In this document: positions 7,059 to 15,658 of the stretch, in pieces
How positions within the stretch are numbered: position 1 is the stretch's first letter
Layout of the letters: each line of letters begins with the position of its first letter
Assembly (NCBI GenBank): GCA_947177435.1
Contig: CAMWUM010000006.1
Location: 1 to 17,371, forward strand
Source of the DNA: an uncultured Muribaculaceae bacterium
Lineage (GTDB): Bacteria; Bacteroidota; Bacteroidia; Bacteroidales; Muribaculaceae
DNA: 17,371 nucleotides
Direction of reading: 5' to 3'
Notes under the pieces: generated by a model
Seen by the model: the letters and a program-made list of their open reading frames with translations, nothing else
Database searches by the model: none
What the model was told of the DNA's origin: nothing
Program-made: the position numbers and the translations under genes

Positions 7059-8624
7059 ATGGCTGGAAGCAACAACAGACTCACGCCTCGCCAGAAGATG
7101 ATCAACCTCATGTACATCGTCTTGACGGCTATGCTGGCGCTCAACGTCTCGAGCGACGTGCTCGACGGCTTTGTGCAGGTGCATGACGGCCTCAACCGCT
7201 CCAACTCCAACGTCAGCAACCGCAACGAGGTGATATACTCGCAGCTCGAAGCCTTCGCCCAGCAGAACCCTGAGAAGGGCCAGGCTTGGTACGACAAGGC
7301 ATCGGAGGTGCGCCTCACCACGCGCGCCCTCTACGACTATGTCGACTCGCTCAAGCTGGCCATCGTCTACGAGGCCGACGGCAAGAAGGGCGATCCCGAA
7401 AACATCGTCAACCGCGACGACCTCGAAGCCGCATCAGTGGTGATGCTCAACCCCAACAGCCTCGTCGGCGAGCGCCTGCGCCACCAGATCGACGGATACC
7501 GCGAATACATCGTCGGACTGATGCCCGACTCCACCAAGCGCACTAACATAGCGCAGGCCCTGTCGACCGCGCCCATCCAACTCAAGGGCCAAATCAATCC
7601 TCAGCTGTGGGAAGAAGCGCAGTTTGACCAGAAGCCCGTCGTGGCCGCCGTCACCCTGCTAACCAAGCTGCAAAACGACATCCTCTACGCCGAGGGCGAG
7701 GCCCTGGGCACCCTCTACGCCCAGATTGACGCCGGCGATGTGCGCGTCAACGAACTCAACGCCTTCGTCATCCCCCAGTCGCGCATCGTAATGAGAGGCG
7801 GCGACTACACGGCCAACATCGTGCTCGCCGCAGTCGACACCACGCAGCGTCCCGAAATCTTCATCGACGGGCACCAACTGCAGAACGAAAACGGCGTGTA
7901 CCGACTCACCACCGGCTCGACCGGCACATTCGACTACTCGGGCTACCTGCAAGTGCAGCATGGCGACGGTTCTGTCACACGCCACGACTTCAACTCGCAG
8001 TACACCGTCATCGAACCTATGGCCACCGTTTCGGCCACGATGATGAACGTGCTCTACGCCGGCATCAACAACCCAATCAGCATCTCCGTGCCCGGCGTGC
8101 CCATGTCGGAAATCTCAGCCTCGATGACCAACGGCACCCTCACCCGCAGCGGCGACGGCTGGATTGCCCGCCCCACGGGCGTGGGCAAGGACGCCGTGCT
8201 CACCGTCACGGCCAACATCGAGGGCCGGCAGACGCAGGTGGCCAACTCCACATTCCGCGTGCGCCAACTCCCAGACCCCACCCCGTTCATCGAAATCGCC
8301 AACCAGGACGGCAACACCGAGCGCTACAAGGGCGGCAAGCCCGTCTTAAAGTCGCAGATGCTCAAGGCCGATCAATTGCAGGCTGCCATCGACGACGGAT
8401 TGCTCGACACAAAGTTTGACGTCGTGAGCTTCGAGCTCGTGTTCATCGACTCGCAGGGCGACGCCAGCAAGCTGCTCAGCGACGGCCCCAGATTCTCCAC
8501 CCGCCAGAAGCAGCGCATGCAGCAGATACAGGGCGGCAAACGCTTCTACATCTCCAACATCAAAGCCACGGGCCCCGACGGCACCACCCGCACGCTCTCG
8601 CCCATGGAAGTGCAAATCAGATAA
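7059..8624 (+). CDS. gldM: T9SS/gliding motor protein GldM/PorM
   Basis: Rotor-shaft partner of GldL (521 aa, close to the roughly 515 aa of known members). A single N-terminal transmembrane helix (about 14-32) sits in the strongly conserved GldM opening: RLTPRQKMINLMYIVLTAML (7-26) then ALNVSSDVLDGF (27-38). The rest is periplasmic: a mostly helical first domain (about 40-220, e.g. GLNRSNSNVSNRNEVIYSQL) and then beta-rich domains (about 225-521) which in known GldM/PorM structures are stacked Ig-like domains reaching the GldK/GldN ring. Motifs such as IVMRGGDYTANIVLAAVDTT, TMMNVLYAGINNPISISVPG and GKPVLKSQMLKADQLQAAID match the family. The basic PRQK segment just before the helix holds the Arg expected to pair with the GldL membrane Glu. 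ATG 7059 follows a short AT-rich leader. Confidence 0.96.
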   Translation: MAGSNNRLTPRQKMINLMYIVLTAMLALNVSSDVLDGFVQVHDGLNRSNSNVSNRNEVIYSQLEAFAQQNPEKGQAWYDKASEVRLTTRALYDYVDSLKLAIVYEADGKKGDPENIVNRDDLEAASVVMLNPNSLVGERLRHQIDGYREYIVGLMPDSTKRTNIAQALSTAPIQLKGQINPQLWEEAQFDQKPVVAAVTLLTKLQNDILYAEGEALGTLYAQIDAGDVRVNELNAFVIPQSRIVMRGGDYTANIVLAAVDTTQRPEIFIDGHQLQNENGVYRLTTGSTGTFDYSGYLQVQHGDGSVTRHDFNSQYTVIEPMATVSATMMNVLYAGINNPISISVPGVPMSEISASMTNGTLTRSGDGWIARPTGVGKDAVLTVTANIEGRQTQVANSTFRVRQLPDPTPFIEIANQDGNTERYKGGKPVLKSQMLKADQLQAAIDDGLLDTKFDVVSFELVFIDSQGDASKLLSDGPRFSTRQKQRMQQIQGGKRFYISNIKATGPDGTTRTLSPMEVQIR

Positions 8625-8625
8625 T

Positions 8626-8650
8626 TCAATTTTCGCAAGCGAAAAATTGA
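8626..8650 (+). other. Stem-loop just after the gldM stop
   Basis: An 11-nt arm TCAATTTTCGC faces GCGAAAAATTGA across an AA loop; one extra A makes a bulge. It starts 1 nt after the gldM stop. No T-run follows on the plus strand, so it is unlikely to be a full intrinsic terminator. It could stabilise or process mRNA between gldM and gldN. Confidence 0.5.
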
Positions 8651-8651
8651 G

Positions 8652-8683
8652 GTTTAAAAGTTTAATAGTTTAAAGGTTTATGA
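8652..8683 (+). repeat. Octamer tandem repeat running into the gldN start codon
   Basis: Four successive 8-mers, GTTTAAAA, GTTTAATA, GTTTAAAG and GTTTATGA, fill the leader. The last one contains the gldN ATG (8680-8682), so the repeat forms the whole translation-initiation region. There is no Shine-Dalgarno sequence. Confidence 0.75.
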
Positions 8684-9804
8684 AAAGGATATTGGCCATC
8701 ATACTCGCATCGGCATCCCTGGCTGCGGCTTGGGCTCAGGACGCATCGACCAACACCGGCGTGCGCCGCCGCGACCCTGCCGCCACCCAGCAACAGCAGT
8801 CGGGCCCCCAGGTCTCCGACCGCATGAGGGCGTCGTACGGCTCGCGCAACGAATCGCTCAGCGAGGGCGACGTGCAGTGGATGCGCGTGGTGTACCGCGA
8901 GATAGACCTCAACAAGGACAAGAACGCCCCCTTATATTTCCCCGAGGACCTCATCGACGGGCAGGAGAACCTGTTCCGCATCATTCTGCGCCTCGTTGCC
9001 AACGGCGACATCAAGGCATACGAATATCTCGACGGCCGCGAAGTGTTCACCGACCAGAGCCGCGTCAAGATGGACGAGGTGCTCAACCAGTTCTACATCC
9101 CCTTCGAGATGGCCAAGGGCTCGACCGAAAAGAATCCCAAGTACTCTATCAACGAGTTTGACGTGCCCACGCGCGAGGTGCTCGCCTACTACATCATCGA
9201 GCGCTGGGAATTTGACAACCGCAACAACCGCATGCGCACCTACGTTGACGCCATCTGCCCCGTGCTGGTGCGCGCCGGCGACTTCGGCGAGGACAAGCTT
9301 CGCTACCCCATGTTCTGGATTAAGTACGACGACCTGCGCCCCTACCTGCTGCAGCAAGAGATCTTCCTCACCGACGACAACAACCTGCCCACCTGCACCT
9401 ACGACGACTACTTCACCCTCAACCTCTACGATGGCGACATCTACAAGACCCGCAACCTGCGCAACCTCTCGCTCAAGCAGATGTTCCCCGACCCCGACGA
9501 GATGGCCCAGGCCCAGGACAGCATCCAGCGCCGCCTAGAGACGTTCGAAGATCGCCTCTGGGTACCCGACCGTGAGGAGGTAATCGCCAAGCGCCAGGCC
9601 AAAGAGAAAGAGCAGGCCGCGGCCGACGAGCCCGCAACAGTCGACAACGATGCCGACAACAGTGACAAGCCCGCACGCACCACCCGCTCAGGCTCAAAGC
9701 GCACCTCCACCAAAAAGAACAACACCAAGAAACCCAAAGCAGACAAACCCAAAAACAACGGCAACAGCGGCAACTCCACCCGCAGCGTACGCCGCCGCCG
9801 ATAA
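8680..9804 (+). CDS. gldN: T9SS ring protein GldN/PorN with basic C-terminal tail
   Basis: Periplasmic partner of GldK in the T9SS ring (374 aa). The signal peptide is residues 1-20 (MKRILAIILASASLAAAWAQ). The family core covers about 60-300: DVQWMRVVYREIDLNKDKN, PLYFPEDLIDGQENLFRIIL, LVANGDIKAYEYLDGREVF, VLAYYIIERWEFD, CPVLVRAGDF, MFWIKYDDLRPYL and RNLRNLSLKQMFPDPDEM. After the core, about residues 308-374 form a low-complexity tail rich in Lys, Arg, Asn, Ser and Thr that ends in four arginines. I do not recall such a long basic tail in the P. gingivalis protein. The tail keeps the reading frame and normal codon use, so it looks real, not frameshifted. It is the last gene of the operon, followed 11 nt later by the palindromic terminator. 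Confidence 0.93.
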   Translation: MKRILAIILASASLAAAWAQDASTNTGVRRRDPAATQQQQSGPQVSDRMRASYGSRNESLSEGDVQWMRVVYREIDLNKDKNAPLYFPEDLIDGQENLFRIILRLVANGDIKAYEYLDGREVFTDQSRVKMDEVLNQFYIPFEMAKGSTEKNPKYSINEFDVPTREVLAYYIIERWEFDNRNNRMRTYVDAICPVLVRAGDFGEDKLRYPMFWIKYDDLRPYLLQQEIFLTDDNNLPTCTYDDYFTLNLYDGDIYKTRNLRNLSLKQMFPDPDEMAQAQDSIQRRLETFEDRLWVPDREEVIAKRQAKEKEQAAADEPATVDNDADNSDKPARTTRSGSKRTSTKKNNTKKPKADKPKNNGNSGNSTRSVRRRR

Positions 9805-9815
9805 TCCCCTCCCCT

Positions 9816-9857
9816 AAAACTGACGAAGGCCGCCAATTGGCGGCCTTCGTCAGTTTT
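9816..9857. terminator. Perfect 42-bp palindrome, bidirectional terminator between gldN and wecB
   Basis: A perfect inverted repeat of 21 bp per arm is centred at 9836/9837 (core GGCCGCCAATTGGCGGCC), flanked by AAAA on the left and TTTT on the right so that both strands have a T-run. It lies between the convergent gldN stop (9804) and wecB stop (9876). Confidence 0.92.
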
Positions 9858-9875
9858 GTCAATCTAAAAAGACGA

Positions 9876-11030
9876 TCAGATATTCTTTACAATGAAATCG
9901 GCAATACGCTCTGACGCATGCCCGTCGCCATAAGGATTGACAATACGCTGATTGCATGCATAATAGTCGGCATCGTCAAGAAATCTCGAGACTTCATCGA
10001 CAATGAGATTGCGGTCAGTGCCAACAAGCCTGATAGTGCCTGCTTCAAGAGCCTCGGGGCGCTCAGTGACTTTACGCATCACGAGCACAGGTATGCCCAG
10101 CGTAGGAGCCTCTTCCTGTATGCCACCGCTGTCGGTGAGGATAACGTATGACTTAGTCATAAGATACACAAACGGCAGGTAATCAACAGGCTCGATAAAG
10201 AACACGTTATTATGAGGCACATTGCCAAAAATCTCAGCGATGGGACGTCTCACATTGGGGTTAAGATGCATGGGATAAAGGAAGTCGACATCGGGATATT
10301 TATTTGACAGGTCAAGTATCGCGTTGCAGATATTCTTAAAACCCTCGCCAAAATTTTCACGCCTATGCCCAGTAATGAGCACCAGACGACGCGAATTCAG
10401 ACGGTCTGTGTCATATCCCATACCCTTAATCTTGGCCGCCAAAGCACCCGAAAGGGCCTTATCTCCTTTGATTTTGTCCACGACCGTGCAGAGAGCGTCG
10501 ATCACGGTGTTGCCGGTAATAGTTATTCTGGCAGGATCGACATTTTCTTTCAAGAGATTATCACGGCTTAAAGCGGTCGGGGAGAAATGCAGGGAGGCTA
10601 TGCGGCCTGTAATTTGCCGGTTCATCTCCTCGGGCCACGGATTATATATATCGTGGGTGCGCAGGCCGGCCTCGACATGCCCCACGGGTATCTGCTTGTA
10701 AAATGCACTCAGGGCTACTGCGGTAGAGGTGGATGTATCACCGTGCACAAGCACTAAGTCAGGCTTGCAGCTGTCGAGCACGTCCCTCATTCCGAGCAAG
10801 ATGCGCGAAGTCACATCGTACAGATCCTGGCCCGGCTTCATAATATTAAGGTCGTAATCAGGCTTTATGCCAAAAAGCGCAAGCACCTGGTCGAGCATCT
10901 CACGATGCTGGCCGGTGACTGCAACCAGCGTTTCGAATCGATCCTGATCGGCCTTAAGATAATTCACCAACGGAGCCATCTTAATGGCTTCAGGACGGGT
11001 GCCGAATGCCAAGAGTACTTTTTTCTTCAT
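9876..11030 (-). CDS. wecB: UDP-N-acetylglucosamine 2-epimerase (non-hydrolysing)
   Basis: Cytoplasmic enzyme that interconverts UDP-GlcNAc and UDP-ManNAc (EC 5.1.3.14); 384 aa, the usual length. GT-B-like fold with family motifs: LLAFGTRPEAIKMAPL (6-21), VTGQHREMLDQVL, VLVHGDTSTSTAVALSAF, VGHVEAGLRT, PEEMNRQ, ITGHRRENFGEGF and LTDSGGIQEEAPTLGIPVLV followed by RKVTERPE. All conserved acidic and His/Arg clusters of the active site appear present. I choose ATG 11030 (MKKKVLLAFG). The longer reading to 11081 would overlap the upstream gene's coding end with an unrelated N-terminus. It is the last gene of the glycan operon, 19 nt after wecG. With WecC it supplies UDP-ManNAcA. Confidence 0.96.
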   Translation of the reverse strand: MKKKVLLAFGTRPEAIKMAPLVNYLKADQDRFETLVAVTGQHREMLDQVLALFGIKPDYDLNIMKPGQDLYDVTSRILLGMRDVLDSCKPDLVLVHGDTSTSTAVALSAFYKQIPVGHVEAGLRTHDIYNPWPEEMNRQITGRIASLHFSPTALSRDNLLKENVDPARITITGNTVIDALCTVVDKIKGDKALSGALAAKIKGMGYDTDRLNSRRLVLITGHRRENFGEGFKNICNAILDLSNKYPDVDFLYPMHLNPNVRRPIAEIFGNVPHNNVFFIEPVDYLPFVYLMTKSYVILTDSGGIQEEAPTLGIPVLVMRKVTERPEALEAGTIRLVGTDRNLIVDEVSRFLDDADYYACNQRIVNPYGDGHASERIADFIVKNI

Positions 11031-11049
11031 GTTTTTAATTGAATTTTTA

Positions 11050-11748
11050 TCAATAATTGCCGGTGAACAACCACCACGCAAACTTGAACTTGTATATATC
11101 GTGCTTGATACGCTTGGGCCGTATCATAAGCCTATACAGAAATTCGAGGTTATGGTCACGCCACCATTTAGGAGCACGCGACTGATGACCGGAATAGACG
11201 TCAAAACTGCCTCCCAGGCCTTGGTAAATAGCCTTGTGGCGAGCCATCATATCGTGCATCAGCAATTCTTGTTTGGGCGAACCCATGGCTACGAACACAA
11301 CATCCGGCTTCTTGGCAGCCACGTCGTCGATGAGGGCTGCGCGCTCTTCCGGTCCGGCTATGTAACCGTCGCGGTGCCCGACAATATTGATGCCAGGAAA
11401 TTCACGGCGCAGTTTGTCTATCACCTCGTCGTGGATATCTTTGCGCGCACCTATCAAATAAAAAGAATGCGAGGCGTGTAGCTTTTTGATAATCTCAAGC
11501 CACAAGTCGCATCCCGCGATCCTGACCGCGCCGTCCGCTCCTTTCTTTTTGAGAGCAAGCACGGCACCGGCCCCGTCGCAATATCCGATGTTATTATTTA
11601 TAATCTCGCGTGTCTCGTCCGTAGCCCATATCACCTTGTCAGCATTGACGGCCACGAGTATGCCTTTATTGCGGTCGGCATGCTCGATCAACTCGTCGAC
11701 AGATGTGAACGGGAAGACTTCGACTCCCTTGATTTTTACTTTATCCAT
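11050..11748 (-). CDS. WecG/TagA/CpsF-family glycosyltransferase (GT26)
   Basis: Glycosyltransferase of the WecG/TagA family, 232 aa. Members move ManNAc (TagA) or ManNAcA (WecG) from UDP to an undecaprenyl-diphosphate-linked GlcNAc at the inner membrane. Motifs: ILVAVNADKVIWATD, YCDGAGAVLALKKKG (containing the Asp proposed as base in TagA), FYLIGARKDIHDEVI, DVVFVAMGSPKQELLMHDM and GLGGSFDVYSGHQSRAPKWW, then the basic/aromatic tail LEFLYRLMIRPKRI that binds membrane in relatives. Because wecB and wecC flank it, ManNAcA is the more likely donor sugar, as in WecG; this is inference. ATG 11748 leaves a 4-nt gap after wecC; a GTG at 11769 would overlap it by 17 nt. Confidence 0.92.
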   Translation of the reverse strand: MDKVKIKGVEVFPFTSVDELIEHADRNKGILVAVNADKVIWATDETREIINNNIGYCDGAGAVLALKKKGADGAVRIAGCDLWLEIIKKLHASHSFYLIGARKDIHDEVIDKLRREFPGINIVGHRDGYIAGPEERAALIDDVAAKKPDVVFVAMGSPKQELLMHDMMARHKAIYQGLGGSFDVYSGHQSRAPKWWRDHNLEFLYRLMIRPKRIKHDIYKFKFAWWLFTGNY

Positions 11749-11752
11749 TATA

Positions 11753-12958
11753 TTATTTGTAGATGCCACAAAAATCCAAGATCACTTTTGATGAATCGTT
11801 GGGCAGTGTCTTGAATTGGTCATGGGCCGTAAGCATTACCACAATATCAGCCTTGTTAAAAGCCTGCTTGTAGTCAGCGAGCGCATATTTGGGATGCGAC
11901 TTCACGTTGGGCTCAACCACGAGTAGTTCGGCGCCAGTACCGGCCTCCATCACCTTGTCGATAATGGCGGCTGCCGGACTTTCACGCAAATCATCAATGT
12001 TCGGCTTGAAAGCGACGCCCATAAGGGCCACTACAGGCTTGCGGCCATTGTCGATCTCGAATTTGAGTATGGTGTTGACCACCTTCTCGGCACACCACAT
12101 AGCCTTGTAATTATTAGTGGCGCGCGCCTGGGCTATCATCTTGGCCTCATTGGGGAAAGCCGAAGAAATGAAGTATGGATCCACAGCGATGCAATGGCCT
12201 CCGACACCACATCCGGGCTGAAGGATATTTACTCGCGGATGCTTATTGGCCAGGCTGATAAGTTCCCATACATTGATGCCAGCCTTGTCGCAAATGATAG
12301 ACAATTCGTTGGCGAAGGCGATTTGCACGTCACGTGACGAGTTCTCGGTAAGTTTACACATCTCGGCCGTGCGCGCGTTAGTGGGGTGTAACGTGCCCTT
12401 GACAAATCTGGAGTAGAAGTCCATAGCCTTGCGTGTCGACTCTGGATTAATGCCTCCGATTACTCGGTCATTGTGCACAAGTTCGTATATGACATTTCCC
12501 GGCAGCACGCGCTCGGGACAGTAGGCTATGTATATCTTGCCACGCAATTCAGGACGTTCCGCAAATATCAGATCAGCCATGCTTTCGGTCGTGCCGATCG
12601 GAGAGGTTGACTCAATCACGTACAAATCACCCTCCTTCAGGTAAGGCAATACTGCTCGGGTAGCGGCCTCTACATATGAAATATCGGGTTGGTGATTGCC
12701 CTTGAACGGGGTGGGCACCACAATGAAGAACGCATCCGCCTCAGTCGGTTGGCCAGAGGCGACAAGCGTGCCGTCAGCGACCACCTCTTTAAGCAGGTCG
12801 CCGAGGCCCGGCTCAATTATGTGGAGTTCGCCAGCGTTAGTCTTGCGCACCGTCTCAGGGTTAATGTCGACGCCAAGCACCTTGACGCCACCCTCACGCG
12901 CTGCTATGATTGCGGTAGGCAAGCCAATGTAGCCTAATCCCATAAAACATGCTTTCAT
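11753..12958 (-). CDS. wecC: UDP-N-acetyl-D-mannosamine dehydrogenase
   Basis: Cytoplasmic NAD-dependent oxidoreductase of the UDP-glucose/GDP-mannose dehydrogenase family, 401 aa; converts UDP-ManNAc to UDP-ManNAcA (EC 1.1.1.336). N-terminal Rossmann domain with GLGYIGLP (7-14) and the acidic end of beta-2 at Asp31. The middle helix carries KLTENSSRDVQIAFANELS (202-220). The catalytic region is GCGVGGHCIAVDPYF (249-263), with Cys256 as nucleophile. The C-terminal UDP-binding domain starts around GVAFKPNIDDLRESPA (314-329). Substrate is assigned from the wecB neighbour and the WecC-like VPTPF, ESTSPIGTTE and YCPERVLPGN motifs; UDP-GlcNAc dehydrogenase (WbpA type) is the main alternative. Start ATG 12958, 69 nt after the GT4 gene. 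Confidence 0.92.
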   Translation of the reverse strand: MKACFMGLGYIGLPTAIIAAREGGVKVLGVDINPETVRKTNAGELHIIEPGLGDLLKEVVADGTLVASGQPTEADAFFIVVPTPFKGNHQPDISYVEAATRAVLPYLKEGDLYVIESTSPIGTTESMADLIFAERPELRGKIYIAYCPERVLPGNVIYELVHNDRVIGGINPESTRKAMDFYSRFVKGTLHPTNARTAEMCKLTENSSRDVQIAFANELSIICDKAGINVWELISLANKHPRVNILQPGCGVGGHCIAVDPYFISSAFPNEAKMIAQARATNNYKAMWCAEKVVNTILKFEIDNGRKPVVALMGVAFKPNIDDLRESPAAAIIDKVMEAGTGAELLVVEPNVKSHPKYALADYKQAFNKADIVVMLTAHDQFKTLPNDSSKVILDFCGIYK

Positions 12959-13027
12959 ATTCAATTCTTCAAAAAGTCTTCTCAATATCTTCGGTTAATG
13001 TCTTAATCGTCGCCTCTTAGTGTGTGG

Positions 13028-14089
13028 TCATTCTGATAATAGCCTTTGGTACAATTGCGACAATTCGTTGGCGACCTCTGAGCTGAAATGGGGCTTGACC
13101 TTGCTCAGCGATTGCACGCCCATAGCCTTGACCTTATCCGGGTCAGCAGCCAGGGTGCAGATAGCCTGAGCTAATGCCTTTTTGTCGCCGGGCTCGACGA
13201 GGATGCCGTTGGTCGAATCCACCACCTCGGGTATGCCGCCGACGGTGGTGCTGATGATGGCATGGCTGTAAGCCATAGCCTCGAGGATTGATATAGGCAA
13301 ACCCTCTGCATAGGAGGGCAGCACATATATCGAACACTGGCGCAGCAATTCCTTCTTTTTCTCACCGGACACCCAGCCCTCAAATCGGACTATGCCATCC
13401 AAGCCAAGGCGGTTGATTGTGTCCTCAAGTTTCTGAGTGTCGCCATTGCCTCCGATGTGCAACATCACGCGTCCCGCTAAGGTCTCACGGCTGTCATATA
13501 CAGCGTCGAGCAAGTCATACACGCCCTTGCGCGGTCCCAGTTCGCCCAGGAATAGCAGATGGGTGAGGGAGTCGGCCACAGGCTGCTCAGCGGGGACATC
13601 AGCCTCCGACACTATGTTGGGCAGGATCACCACGTTGTCGAGCCCGACCTCTGTCTTAAAAAAGTCAAGCCACGACTGCGATAGAGCCACCACCGCGTCA
13701 CAGTTCTGCAGCGTTTTGCGCACCCGGCGCTTATTACGGTTAAAGTAGGCCTCGAAGGTCGACCCATGCACATGCATCACCACCTTGCGGCCAAGCATCT
13801 TGGCTATTTTGGCATAGATGGCCGACCGCGGAAAACTAACTTTTGCGGCTGTATGCAGATGCACGATGCGTATGCTTTTGTCTGAATTAAGCCTATTTAT
13901 CAACTTAAATGCGGCGCCGACCGACGTGGCCATACGCTTGGCTGTGCCGCCGTTGACTATCTCAGCAATGAACTTGGGCGAAGAGAAAATGTCACTGAAA
14001 TAGGTGTTGATCACCTGGGCGATGCCTCCTTTCATGTCAGGCGCCGGCCCTATGGTGAGCACATGTTCAGTCAGTCTCTTGTCTAACAT
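13028..14089 (-). CDS. GT4-family glycosyltransferase
   Basis: Retaining GT-B glycosyltransferase, about 353 aa, probably cytoplasmic or membrane-associated. N-terminal domain opens HVLTIGPAPDMKGGIAQVIN (9-28), the acceptor-side Gly-rich loop. It is followed by IVHLHTAAK and VVMHVHGSTFEAYF. The C-terminal GT1/GT4 domain has LLFLGELGPRKGVYDLLDA (178-196), LHIGGNGD, RFEGWVSGEKKKELL and the donor-binding EX7E motif (Glu262 to Glu270, in AEGLPISILEAMA), then VGGIPEVV. Sugar and acceptor cannot be read from sequence. As first gene of the operon with wecC, wecG and wecB, it probably adds a sugar to the same lipid-linked glycan. Start is uncertain: ATG 14089 fits the family best, while ATG 14113 or the GTG at 14140 would add a non-homologous extension. 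Confidence 0.87.
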   Translation of the reverse strand: MLDKRLTEHVLTIGPAPDMKGGIAQVINTYFSDIFSSPKFIAEIVNGGTAKRMATSVGAAFKLINRLNSDKSIRIVHLHTAAKVSFPRSAIYAKIAKMLGRKVVMHVHGSTFEAYFNRNKRRVRKTLQNCDAVVALSQSWLDFFKTEVGLDNVVILPNIVSEADVPAEQPVADSLTHLLFLGELGPRKGVYDLLDAVYDSRETLAGRVMLHIGGNGDTQKLEDTINRLGLDGIVRFEGWVSGEKKKELLRQCSIYVLPSYAEGLPISILEAMAYSHAIISTTVGGIPEVVDSTNGILVEPGDKKALAQAICTLAADPDKVKAMGVQSLSKVKPHFSSEVANELSQLYQRLLSE

Positions 14090-14125
14090 ACTATTATGCC
14101 GAGTTATAATCATAAACGGAGCCGA

Positions 14126-14133
14126 CAAAGTCA
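14126..14133 (-). promoter_or_regulatory. Weak candidate -7 box for the glycan operon
   Basis: The minus strand reads TGACTTTG, one mismatch from TAnnTTTG, 36 nt before ATG 14089. This spacing resembles that of the enolase box. No -33 TTTG was found. If used, it would rule out the longer GTG 14140 start. Confidence 0.25.
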
Positions 14134-14165
14134 CGCACACGTTTTATCTACTTAACGTGAATGGG

Positions 14166-14200
14166 CGCCAAAAATTGTGCCTGCGCCTAATTTTTTGGCG
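14166..14200. repeat. AT-rich inverted repeat upstream of the glycan operon
   Basis: CGCCAAAAATT (14166-14176) faces AATTTTTTGGCG (14189-14200) across a 12-nt loop, with one extra T. It lies between the enolase terminator and the GT4 gene. It is not followed by a T-run on the minus strand, so it may be an operator-like site or RNA leader stem; neither is proven. Confidence 0.5.
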
Positions 14201-14210
14201 TTGAGTACAC

Positions 14211-14243
14211 AAAATCGAGGCGCCCGTCAATGGACGCCTCGAT
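14211..14243 (-). terminator. Intrinsic terminator of enolase
   Basis: On the minus strand ATCGAGGCG and CGCCTCGAT form a perfect 9-bp stem around a 12-nt loop and run directly into TTTTG. The stem begins 18 nt after the enolase stop. Confidence 0.85.
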
Positions 14244-14261
14244 ATGTGGGTATGCTTGAGA

Positions 14262-15563
<1,302 letters not shown>

Positions 15564-15595
15564 TTATGGTAAATTGTTAAGTTGGTTTCTTTGCG

Positions 15596-15603
15596 CAAAG
15601 ATA
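15596..15603 (-). promoter_or_regulatory. -7 promoter box of enolase
   Basis: The minus strand reads TATCTTTG, an exact TAnnTTTG match, 41 nt before ATG 15554, in the AT-rich gap after the peptidase gene. A TTTG occurs further upstream (15636-15639) but 32 nt away, too far for a standard -33 element, so only the -7 box is convincing. Confidence 0.6.
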
Positions 15604-15658
15604 CGAAAAAATTTGCATGCAGCCCCTATTTTCCTCAAAAAAATTTTCTAAGCAGACG

